From an uncultured Phycisphaerales bacterium (lineage in GTDB: Bacteria > Planctomycetota > Phycisphaerae > Phycisphaerales > UBA1924): a DNA stretch of 5,566 nt. Of the stretch, positions 1 through 5,387 are shown one piece after another; the first letter of the stretch is position 1, and each line of letters starts with the position of its first letter. The stretch covers positions 1 to 5,566 of the forward strand of contig CALMQD010000011.1 in NCBI GenBank assembly GCA_937871415.1. Reading direction: 5' to 3'. The position numbers and the translations under genes were made by a program. The notes below the pieces were generated by a model. That model was not told the origin of the DNA and did no database searches. It was given only the letters and a program-made list of their open reading frames with translations.

Positions 1-53
1 CACCGGTCTCCAGACCGGTGCGTCTTTGGGTGGCACCGGTCTCCAGACCGGTG
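1..53. repeat. Two copies of a 20-bp perfect palindrome, 33-bp period
   Basis: CACCGGTCTCCAGACCGGTG occurs at 1-20 and again, identically, at 34-53, separated by 13 bp. Each copy is a perfect inverted repeat with 9-bp arms around CC, so it could form a hairpin in DNA or RNA. The 33-bp period is a multiple of three, so both copies are read in the same SMC frame, each giving TGLQTG. The sequence begins exactly at the first base of the palindrome, so further copies may lie to the left. I saw no other full copy in the window. Spacing and number are not those of a CRISPR array. It resembles in-frame palindromic elements in concept, but I cannot place it in a named family. Confidence 0.9.
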
Positions 54-1069
54 CGCAGGCCTTCCGCGTCGTCCGTGTCGACCCCGACGCCGCCGCCCAG
101 GAAATCGCCTCCCTCCGCAAGCAGATCAAGGAACTCGGCAACGTCAACCTCGACGCCATCGAGGAAGAAACCCTCCTCGAACAGCGCAACGAGGAACTCG
201 TCCGCCAGGTCGCCGACATCGACGCCGCGCGCCTCGGCCTCGAGGAACTCATCGCCCGCCTCAACGTCGCCAGCGAGCAGCGCTTCAAGGAGACCTTCCA
301 GACCATCCAGAAGCACTTCGGCGGCGACGACGGCATGTTCCGTCAACTCTTCGGCGGCGGCAAGGCCGAGGTCCGCCTCATGCCCCTCGTCAAGGAAGGA
401 CCCAACGGCGAGAAGATCACCACCGACGAGATCGACTGGCTCGAAAGCGGCGTCGAGGTCATCGCCAAGCCGCCCGGCAAGGAGCCCCGCTCCATCAGCC
501 AGCTCTCCGGCGGCGAGAAGACCATGACCGCCGTCGCCCTCCTCCTCTCCATCTTCCGCTCCAAGCCCTCCTGCTTCTGCGTCCTCGACGAAGTCGACGC
601 CGCGCTCGACGAGGCCAACACCGAGCGATTCTGCCGCGTCCTCAACCGCTTCCTCGACCAGTCCCACTTCATCGTCATCACCCACCACAAGCGCACCATG
701 AGCGCCGCCGACCGCCTCTACGGCGTGACCATGCAGGAACGCGGCGTCTCCAAGCGCGTCACCGTCAAGCTCGACCAGGTCGACGATCAGGGCGACATCG
801 CCGCCACCGACGAGGGCGAACGCGCCGACCCCACCATGACCTTCGCCGACGCCCGCGCCGAGCGCGGCGCCGAACACCTCGGCATCGCCCAGGCCGGGCC
901 CCACCTCGAACACGCCCACATCGGCGCGATGATCGAACGCAAGCCCCGCCGCGGCCGCATCTCCCGCCTCGCCCCCCCCCTCGCCCCCGCCACTCCGTCC
1001 GATTCGCAGAGTTCCCCCACCATCGAAGCCAAACCCAGCGACGCGCTGCGTTCGAACTCGGACAACTGA
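2..1069 (+). CDS. smc: Chromosome segregation ATPase SMC, C-terminal part (5' end outside window)
   Basis: SMC is the ATP-driven DNA-organising subunit of bacterial condensin; it acts on the nucleoid with ScpA and ScpB. This piece carries the end of the C-terminal coiled coil and the C-terminal ATPase head. Counting from the TTG at 26, visible landmarks are [13 protein letters not shown] (35-47), the conserved [10 protein letters not shown] stretch (109-118), the ABC signature LSGGE (160-164), Walker B with catalytic Glu [15 protein letters not shown] (184-198), the HFIVITHHK segment (214-222) and [13 protein letters not shown] (231-243), where SMC proteins normally end. The frame is open to the window edge, so TTG 26 is not a credible start; the N-terminal head, hinge and most of the coil (roughly 850 or more residues, judged by family length) lie upstream. 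Two oddities stand out. The first codons lie in a palindromic DNA repeat and read TGLQTG twice, a Gly-rich sequence unlike coiled coil. After about residue 257 there is an unconserved Ala/Pro-rich tail of about 90 residues containing a C9 run. Codons overwhelmingly end in C. Family assignment is secure; the junction with the repeat is not explained. Confidence 0.96.
   Translation, partial: TGLQTGASLGGTGLQTGAQAFRVVRVDPDAAAQEIASLRKQIKELGNVNLDAIEEETLLEQRNEELVRQVADIDAARLGLEELIARLNVASEQRFKETFQTIQKHFGGDDGMFRQLFGGGKAEVRLMPLVKEGPNGEKITTDEIDWLESGVEVIAKPPGKEPRSISQLSGGEKTMTAVALLLSIFRSKPSCFCVLDEVDAALDEANTERFCRVLNRFLDQSHFIVITHHKRTMSAADRLYGVTMQERGVSKRVTVKLDQVDDQGDIAATDEGERADPTMTFADARAERGAEHLGIAQAGPHLEHAHIGAMIERKPRRGRISRLAPPLAPATPSDSQSSPTIEAKPSDALRSNSDN
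972..980 (+). repeat. C9 homopolymer inside the smc tail
   Basis: Nine consecutive C bases lie within codons 316-319 of the SMC reading (Ala-Pro-Pro-Leu), in the unconserved tail after the ATPase head. A one-base error or slippage here would change only the last ~30 residues and the stop, not the ATPase core. The tail sequence after this point should therefore be treated with caution. Confidence 0.85.
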
Positions 1070-1072
1070 TCG

Positions 1073-1203
1073 GGCTCAAGCGGTGCGCGAAGGGCGCGAA
1101 GCCAGGAACGCAGAGAACACGGAGTTTGCGGAGGAACGCGGAGTTCAAAGAGACGTCATGTTTGCATGGCCCGCCTTTACCCCTCCAGTCGTCCGCTTGA
1201 GCC
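1073..1203. repeat. 11-bp perfect inverted repeat bracketing 109 bp
   Basis: GGCTCAAGCGG at 1073-1083 is exactly complementary to CCGCTTGAGCC at 1193-1203. The left arm begins four bases after the smc stop codon. The arms enclose the degenerate short-repeat tract. No open frame for a transposase fits inside and I see no target-site duplication at the ends, so this is at most a MITE-like or structural element. The pairing is directly visible; the function is unknown. Confidence 0.6.
1085..1152 (+). repeat. Degenerate tandem repeat of ~9-10 bp
   Basis: The stretch can be cut into similar words: GCGCGAAG (1085 and 1094), then GAACGCAGAG (1106-1115), AACACGGAG (1116-1124), TTTGCGGAG (1125-1133), GAACGCGGAG (1134-1143) and TTCAAAGAG (1144-1152). 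All the later units end in GAG, at steps of 9 or 10 bases. It follows a gene end and lies between the arms of the 11-bp inverted repeat. A related purine-rich wording (CCACGAAGCCACGGAGG) is found on the minus strand at about 2955-2975. No function is known to me. Confidence 0.6.
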
Positions 1204-1344
1204 AGCCATAGCGATCCCACAACAACCGCGGCCGACTGACCACTTTCCGAATCGCCCGTTAGGAGTGCGCGAGTTCACTGCTGTTGGGATGGTCCCGGAC
1301 GAGCGTCCGTCTTCATATCTTGACCGATGACGTCTGTTTCATTC

Positions 1345-1373
1345 TTGCACCATCGCTCCAACTTGGGTAATTT
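1345..1373 (+). promoter_or_regulatory. Candidate sigma70-type promoter of the HAF-repeat gene
   Basis: TTGCAC at 1345-1350 is separated by 17 bp from TAATTT at 1368-1373, close to the TTGACA/TATAAT consensus with ideal spacing. It lies in the most AT-rich part of the gap. Transcription would start near 1380 and give a leader of about 85 bases. This is a match by eye only. An alternative -35 word, TTGACC at 1320-1325, has no good -10 partner. Confidence 0.35.
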
Positions 1374-1452
1374 CTCTCACATTGTACTGTCGCGCTTATG
1401 TCTCGGTGAAGCCGTGGCGTGACAAGACGGGGCGAAGGGTCCGTCGGAAAGT

Positions 1453-1458
1453 GAGGAG
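1453..1458 (+). promoter_or_regulatory. Ribosome binding site deciding the start at 1466
   Basis: GAGGAG at 1453-1458 is a strong anti-SD match. It lies 7 bases before ATG 1466 but only 1 base before ATG 1460, so 1466 is the likelier start. Confidence 0.7.
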
Positions 1459-1465
1459 AATGAAG

Positions 1466-2770
1466 ATGCGTCGCTTCGGCGTGGCCGCACTCTCGGCCGT
1501 TTCCGGCCTGGCCGCTTCGTCCGCCTTGGCGTCGGTACCGATCTTCGGCGGTCCAACTTGGGACAGCACTTCCGGCACGGGGTATCTGTACCCTGGTTTG
1601 GCCAGTGCTCCCAACTCCACAGCCGGGAACGGGACGGCCGTCGGGTACGCGGCCAAGTACAGCGGCTACACATACCTCGGTCCCCGCGCCGTGCGCTGGG
1701 ACGCCTCGGGCGCCGCCGCCACCGAACTGGGCACCCTCGGCACCGACGACAGCGGCCGCACAACGAGTTTCGCCTTCGCCCTCAACACCGCCGGCACGGC
1801 CGTCGGGTCCGCGGCCAAGTTCAGCGGCAACACGTCCCTCGGCGATCGCGCCGTGCGCTGGGACGCCTCGGGCACCGCCGCCACCGAACTGGGCAACCTC
1901 GGCACCGACGGCAGCGGCGTCACGAGCAGTGCGCCTAGGGCCATCAACACCGCCGGCACGGCCGTCGGGTGGGCGACCAAGTACAGCGGCGACACGTACC
2001 TCGGCGCTCGCGCCGTGCGCTGGGACGCCTCGGGCACCGCCGCCACCGAGCTGGGCAACCTCGGCACCAACAGTGGCGGCGTCACGTCCAGCGAGGCCTA
2101 CGCCATCAACACCGCCGGCACGGCCGTCGGGTACGCGAACAAGTACAGCGGCAACTCGTCCCTCGGCGCTAGCGCCGTGCGCTGGGACGCCTCGGGCACC
2201 GCCGCCACCGAACTTGGCACCCTCGGCACCAACGGCAGCGGCTACACGAACAGTCACGCCTACGCCATCAACATCTCCGGCACGGCCGTCGGGTTCGCGC
2301 GCAAGTACAGCGGTAACTCAGACCTCGGAGCTCGCGCCGTGCGCTGGGACGCCTCGGGCACCTTTGCCACCGAACTGGGCAACCTCGGCACCGACGGCAG
2401 CGGCATCACAGAGAGTTTCGCCTACGCCATCAACTCCGCCGGCACGGCCGTCGGCTACGCGTACAAGTACGGCGGCAACACGAGCCTCGGAACTCGCGCC
2501 GTTTACTGGGGGCTTGATGGACTGGCGGTTGATCTCAACACGCTCCTCTCACCCGCCGACGCCGCGATGTGGACGCTCAGAGATGCCCGCGGCATCAGTG
2601 ACACCAACTGGATAACCGGGATCGGTGGATTCGACCCTGACGGCCCCGGTGGTCTGGCCGCGTACAGCCGGATGTTCCTGATCCAGATCCCCGCACCTTC
2701 GGCCGCGGGTCCGCTAGCCCTCGGCGGTCTGATCGCTGCGGGCGTCGCGCGCAGGCGGCGACGCCGCTGA
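1466..2770 (+). CDS. Exported HAF-like repeat protein with PEP-CTERM-like C-terminus
   Basis: This is a 434-residue surface or secreted protein of unknown job. Start ATG 1466 is chosen for its ribosome binding site; ATG 1460 adds two residues. Residues 1-22 form a signal peptide (MRRF, a small hydrophobic core, then ALA before S23). Residues 56-325 are five repeats of exactly 54 residues, followed by a sixth partial copy (326 to ~349). Each has GTAVG, AVRWDASG, TELGNLGT and AINTA-like blocks, the pattern of the HAF extracellular repeat family (GxxVG, AxxW, LGTLG, GIN). A closing segment, VDLNTLL with WTL and GIS, matches the usual end of HAF proteins. Residues 408-434 (PAPS, then a short hydrophobic stretch with LGGL, then six Arg) look like a PEP-CTERM-type sorting signal, with PAPS in place of PEP. 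Such tails are read by exosortase-type systems; none is in the window. The gene appears monocistronic, with its own promoter and terminator. Exact fold and ligand are unknown; a beta-propeller is possible. Confidence 0.85.
   Translation: MRRFGVAALSAVSGLAASSALASVPIFGGPTWDSTSGTGYLYPGLASAPNSTAGNGTAVGYAAKYSGYTYLGPRAVRWDASGAAATELGTLGTDDSGRTTSFAFALNTAGTAVGSAAKFSGNTSLGDRAVRWDASGTAATELGNLGTDGSGVTSSAPRAINTAGTAVGWATKYSGDTYLGARAVRWDASGTAATELGNLGTNSGGVTSSEAYAINTAGTAVGYANKYSGNSSLGASAVRWDASGTAATELGTLGTNGSGYTNSHAYAINISGTAVGFARKYSGNSDLGARAVRWDASGTFATELGNLGTDGSGITESFAYAINSAGTAVGYAYKYGGNTSLGTRAVYWGLDGLAVDLNTLLSPADAAMWTLRDARGISDTNWITGIGGFDPDGPGGLAAYSRMFLIQIPAPSAAGPLALGGLIAAGVARRRRRR
1631..2512 (+). repeat. Tandem 162-bp coding repeats (five full, one partial)
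   Basis: Units start at 1631, 1793, 1955, 2117, 2279 and 2441, each exactly 162 bp with no length change; the sixth runs about 72 bp before diverging into the closing segment. The core of the unit, encoding AVRWDASGTAATELG, is almost identical at the DNA level, synonymous positions included, across units 2-4, which points to recent duplication or homogenisation. The ends of the unit differ by amino-acid-changing substitutions. Confidence 0.93.
2687..2767 (+). other. PEP-CTERM-like sorting signal region
   Basis: The last 27 codons of the repeat protein encode a short Pro motif (IPAPS), about 16 mostly hydrophobic or small residues including LALGGL, and a terminal run of six Arg. This tripartite layout is that of PEP-CTERM-type anchors, where the hydrophobic part spans the membrane and the Arg tail stays inside until processing. 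The motif is PAPS rather than the canonical PEP, so membership is likely but not certain. Confidence 0.6.
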
Positions 2771-2830
2771 ATCCGACGAAACACCAACGAGGGTGCTCGT
2801 TCATCCGTCCGCACTCCATTTCACACACAC

Positions 2831-2860
2831 AACCCCGGCGCTCAACGCGCCGGGGTTTTT
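2831..2860 (+). terminator. Intrinsic terminator of the HAF-repeat gene
   Basis: CCCCGGCGC (2833-2841) pairs perfectly with GCGCCGGGG (2847-2855) around a 5-base loop and is followed at once by five T (2856-2860). It lies 62 bp after the stop codon. On the minus strand the hairpin is followed by only two T, so it should work mainly on plus-strand transcripts. Confidence 0.92.
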
Positions 2861-2993
2861 CGTTTACAGTGTTTCGTCTCTCCGACGCGCGAATCCATGA
2901 CGCGACCGCCATCCGCACCCACCTTTTGCTTCGTCACTCCGCCACTTCCCCCTCCCCTCCGTGGCTTCGTGGCTCTCTTCCTCATTCCTTCTC

Positions 2994-3028
2994 TTTGGCC
3001 ATTTGGCCATTTGATCATTTGGCCATTT
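2994..3028. repeat. 8-bp tandem repeat TTTGGCCA
   Basis: TTTGGCCA occurs at 2994-3001, 3002-3009 and 3018-3025, with the variant TTTGATCA at 3010-3017 and a trailing TTT. Each unit holds a 6-bp palindrome, TGGCCA or TGATCA when read across unit borders. The array is clearly AT-richer than its surroundings. On the minus strand it supplies the last codons (Met-Ala-Lys) and the TGA stop of the serine hydrolase and continues past it. No function is known to me. Confidence 0.8.
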
Positions 3029-4337
3029 CTCGAACGAGCTTCCCCACCGCCTTGTCCACCGCCTCCTGCGTCGCCTTGTCCGCGGCGTTGGCCGCCACCA
3101 GCACCGCGAAGCCCTTCTTCGGCGCCATCCACACCGTGCAGAACCACATCGTGTTGCTCCCCGAGTGTGTGAACGCCGCGCCGTCGGCCCACGGGCGCTC
3201 CGTCACCATCCACCCCATCGCGTAGTCCTTCCCGGCCCCGCTCGCGCCCGCCACGGGCGTGTGCAGCGCCGCGAACGACGCCTCACTCAACAACAGCCCC
3301 TCCACCGGCTTCCCCAGCGCCCGCGCTCGCGCGCCCGCCAGGTGCAGCCCCACGAACCGCCCCCAGTCGCTCACCGTCATGTGCGCGGTCCCCGCCGGCG
3401 CAATCGCCTGCGGATTATCCGCCCCGGCGCTTGAAGCACCACCGCCTCCGGGCCCAGGCTCCATCGGCTTGCCCGCCCCGTTGTGCCCCCGCGGCGACTC
3501 CTCACCCGTCGGCGCGCCAAACCCGGCGCTGGTGATCCCCAGCGGCCGCCACACCCGCTCACGCATCAACTCCTCGTACGCCTTCCCCTCCGCGCGCTCC
3601 GCCAGCCAGCCCGCGATCGCGTACCCCGCGTTCGAGTACCGGAACGTCTCTCCCGCCTTCCCCACCGGCGGCAGTTTCAGCACCTCGGGCAACAGTGCAT
3701 CCCGCGCCTCGCGCCCGCTCCCCTTGAACGCCCACATCTTCCCCCACACACCGTTGCCCGACAGATCATCCGGCAGTCCCGCGCGATGGTGCAGCAGGTC
3801 CGCCAGCGTCACGCCCGCGTACGCCGACTGCATCGTGCCCTTCAGTTCCGGCAGCGCCGCGCCCAGCGGCCGGTCCCACGCTAACTTGTGCTTCTCCACC
3901 AGCATCGCGCACAGCGTCGCCGTCATCGCCTTTGTGCACGACCCCAGGTGGAACCGGTCATCGACCGTCACCTTCGCTTCCGATCCCGCCTTCCGCACGC
4001 CCGCCGCCCCCAGCGCCACGATCCGCGTTCCCCCGTCCGATCGCACGATCGCCGCAACCATCCCCGGCGTCTTGCTCTCGCCGATGATCTTCGCGAGCAC
4101 CGCCGACACATCGCGCACCGATTCGCCCGGCTCATCGCGCTGGGTCTTCGCCGCCCCGTCGGTTGCATTCGATGAACTCGGCCGGGCCGGCGCAGTGGGC
4201 TCATCCGCCACCCAGCCGCTCGCGCGAATACCCGCGCCCACCGCCGCGCGCGCATCCCCCACTCCCCCACCCACCGCGCCGATCACGCACGCCACCACCG
4301 CCGCGCACCACCACCGCTCAGGGCCACGAGTTCTCAT
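3015..4337 (-). CDS. Secreted serine hydrolase, beta-lactamase/penicillin-binding fold
   Basis: A 440-residue protein of the serine beta-lactamase-like superfamily (class C/esterase/PBP4 type, Pfam Beta-lactamase). Visible catalytic motifs are SxxK as SCTK (S133 nucleophile, K136), YxN as YSN (Y234, N236) and the third motif as HSG (391-393) in place of KTG; the LLHHRAGLPD block (181-190) and YAMGWMV (372-378) are also typical. Residues 1 to ~31 look like a signal peptide (MRTRG, hydrophobic core, then ARA-A), followed by a poorly conserved Ala/Ser-rich linker to ~75, so it probably acts in the periplasm or outside. A VVAC at residues 14-17 could be read as a weak lipobox. Start ATG 4337 is the only ATG giving a signal peptide; the open frame runs further upstream but overlaps pyrD and is not conserved there. 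It follows pyrD after 41 bp. Substrate cannot be told from sequence: a carboxylesterase or D-Ala-D-Ala peptidase role is as likely as beta-lactamase, and drug resistance should not be assumed. Confidence 0.9.
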   Translation of the reverse strand: MRTRGPERWWCAAVVACVIGAVGGGVGDARAAVGAGIRASGWVADEPTAPARPSSSNATDGAAKTQRDEPGESVRDVSAVLAKIIGESKTPGMVAAIVRSDGGTRIVALGAAGVRKAGSEAKVTVDDRFHLGSCTKAMTATLCAMLVEKHKLAWDRPLGAALPELKGTMQSAYAGVTLADLLHHRAGLPDDLSGNGVWGKMWAFKGSGREARDALLPEVLKLPPVGKAGETFRYSNAGYAIAGWLAERAEGKAYEELMRERVWRPLGITSAGFGAPTGEESPRGHNGAGKPMEPGPGGGGASSAGADNPQAIAPAGTAHMTVSDWGRFVGLHLAGARARALGKPVEGLLLSEASFAALHTPVAGASGAGKDYAMGWMVTERPWADGAAFTHSGSNTMWFCTVWMAPKKGFAVLVAANAADKATQEAVDKAVGKLVREMAK

Positions 4338-4342
4338 GGCCC
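4321..4342 (-). promoter_or_regulatory. Hairpin covering the hydrolase start codon
   Basis: In the minus-strand transcript GGGCCAUGA pairs with UCGUGGCCC (eight Watson-Crick pairs and one U-G wobble) around the 4-base loop GAAC. The AUG start codon (4337-4335) and the weak GGGG Shine-Dalgarno-like run just before it lie in or against the stem, so the fold would limit ribosome access. The pairing is visible; a regulatory role is inference. Confidence 0.45.
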
Positions 4343-4378
4343 CAGCATACCCACAGTTAGTTTTCCGATGCCTCCACC

Positions 4379-5374
4379 TCACCCCACCCGCACCGCCCCC
4401 ACCAACTCTCCCACGTTCCCCGCGCCCTGCGCCCTCACCCACTTCTCCAGCCCCTTCACCACGCGCAGCGGCGAACGCGGATCCGCGTACAGCGCCGTCC
4501 CCATCTGCACCGCGCTCGCGCCCGCCAGAATGAACTCCGCCGCGTCCTCCCAGTGGCTCACCCCGCCCACGCCCACGATCGGTAGGTGCTTCCCCGCGCC
4601 GTGGTAATCGCGGCACAGTTTCGTGTGCAGCAAATGCACCAGCCGCACCGCCACCAGGTGCACCGCCGGACCCGAGAGCCCGCCCGTCACGTTCGCCAGC
4701 CGCGCTCGGCGCGTCCGCACGTCGATCGACATCGCCGGAATCGTGTTGCCCACCGTCAGCGCGCTCGCCCCCGCCTCCACCGCCGCCCGCGCCACGTCGA
4801 CAATCTCCGGCGTCACCGGCGACAACTTCACCCATAGCGGCAGCGCTCCCACCGCCGCCCGCACCGCGCCCACCAACTCGCGCAACAGCCCCGCCGCGAA
4901 CCCGAACTCCACGCCCGTCTTCACGTTCGGGCACGACACGTTGAGTTCGATCGCCCGGACCGCGCCGTGGCCTTCACCCCCCGGCCCATTGGCCTGCGCA
5001 ATCCGCCCCGCCGCGTGCACATAGTCAGCGATCGAGAACCCCGCCACCGAGCACACCACCGCCGTGCGCATCGCACCCGCCCGCGGCAGATACTCGCGCA
5101 CAAACGCCTCCACCCCGGGATTCGCCAGCCCGATCGCGTTGATCATCCCGCTCACGCGCTCGCCCGCGTCGAGAATCCGGTGCGTCGGGTTGCCCTCGCG
5201 CGCCAGCGGCGTGATCGACTTGCTCACCAACCCGCCCACGCGCGACAGATCCAGCACGCCGCTCGCCTGGAACTCGTCAAGCGTGCCGCAGCACCCCGCC
5301 GCGAGCATCACCGGGTTGCGCAGCGGAATGCCCGCAAGCATGACGGCCAGGTTGGAAGACTCGGGCGAGGACAC
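4379..5374 (-). CDS. pyrD: Dihydroorotate dehydrogenase, class 1
   Basis: Oxidises dihydroorotate to orotate with FMN, the fourth step of pyrimidine synthesis, as a cytosolic TIM-barrel enzyme. Numbered from the GTG start, landmarks are NPVMLAAGCCG (20-30), LVSKSIT (49-55, FMN/substrate Lys52), GMINAIGLANPG (76-87), ELNVSCPNVKTG (143-154) with Cys148 as the class 1 catalytic base, WVKLSP (181-186), VGNT (208-211), GGLSGPA (231-237), the phosphate-binding GVGG (268-271) and MGTALY (291-296). Cys rather than Ser as base, and no N-terminal membrane segment, place it in class 1; overall wording favours 1B, which normally works with the electron-transfer subunit PyrK. No pyrK is in the window. Start: GTG 5374 keeps the family's first strand (NLAVMLAGIPL); TTG 5377 is equally possible and better spaced from a weak SD, while ATG 5341 would cut the first strand. 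At 331 residues it is slightly longer than the usual ~310. The upstream gene ends 13 bp before the GTG. Confidence 0.93.
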   Translation of the reverse strand: MSSPESSNLAVMLAGIPLRNPVMLAAGCCGTLDEFQASGVLDLSRVGGLVSKSITPLAREGNPTHRILDAGERVSGMINAIGLANPGVEAFVREYLPRAGAMRTAVVCSVAGFSIADYVHAAGRIAQANGPGGEGHGAVRAIELNVSCPNVKTGVEFGFAAGLLRELVGAVRAAVGALPLWVKLSPVTPEIVDVARAAVEAGASALTVGNTIPAMSIDVRTRRARLANVTGGLSGPAVHLVAVRLVHLLHTKLCRDYHGAGKHLPIVGVGGVSHWEDAAEFILAGASAVQMGTALYADPRSPLRVVKGLEKWVRAQGAGNVGELVGAVRVG

Positions 5375-5387
5375 CAATGAAGCGTAC

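Larger units (their letters stand above)
1070..1465. other. Intergenic region between smc and the HAF-repeat gene
   Basis: These 396 bases hold no convincing gene on either strand; the open frames that cross them are antisense or out-of-frame readings without conserved sequence. The left part (to ~1203) is occupied by repeats, listed separately. The middle (1204-1340) shows only a small hairpin, CGGACG at 1296-1301 with CGTCCG at 1304-1309, which lacks a T run and is not called a terminator. The right part is less GC-rich and carries a candidate promoter and the ribosome binding site of the next gene. No clear intrinsic terminator for smc was found. Confidence 0.7.

Noticed and set aside
26..28. 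TTG as the start of smc
   Set aside because: The frame is open to the window edge, the TTG lies between the repeat copies, and the conserved head needs an N-terminal half upstream.
1..53. Two repeats with a short spacer as a CRISPR array
   Set aside because: Only two copies of a fully palindromic 20-mer with a 13-bp spacer, lying in a protein-coding frame; too few and too short for CRISPR.
1296..1309. CGGACG/CGTCCG hairpin as the smc terminator
   Set aside because: Six-bp arms with a two-base loop, no following T run, and over 220 bp after the stop codon.
1382..1465. TTG 1382 or ATG 1460 as start of the HAF-repeat gene
   Set aside because: The extra N-terminus from 1382 is Arg-rich and would bury the signal peptide; ATG 1460 is only one base from the ribosome binding site.
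1313..2257. Minus-strand 314-residue open frame opposite the HAF-repeat gene
   Set aside because: It is the antisense of the 162-bp repeats; its repetitive Gly/Ala wording follows from the plus-strand repeats, and the plus strand has signal peptide, RBS, terminator and family match.
1631..2512. Diversity-generating retroelement target
   Set aside because: Variation is not confined to A positions in a single variable region, and there is no reverse transcriptase or template repeat in the window.
3259..4533. Plus-strand 424-residue open frame
   Set aside because: It is antisense to the hydrolase and the end of pyrD, is Pro/Ser/Ala-rich and shows no family pattern, while the minus strand has clear catalytic motifs.
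4338..4934. Longer hydrolase with start far upstream (to 4934)
   Set aside because: The extension overlaps pyrD coding sequence in another frame, is low-complexity Gly/Ala/Arg, and would place the signal peptide internally.
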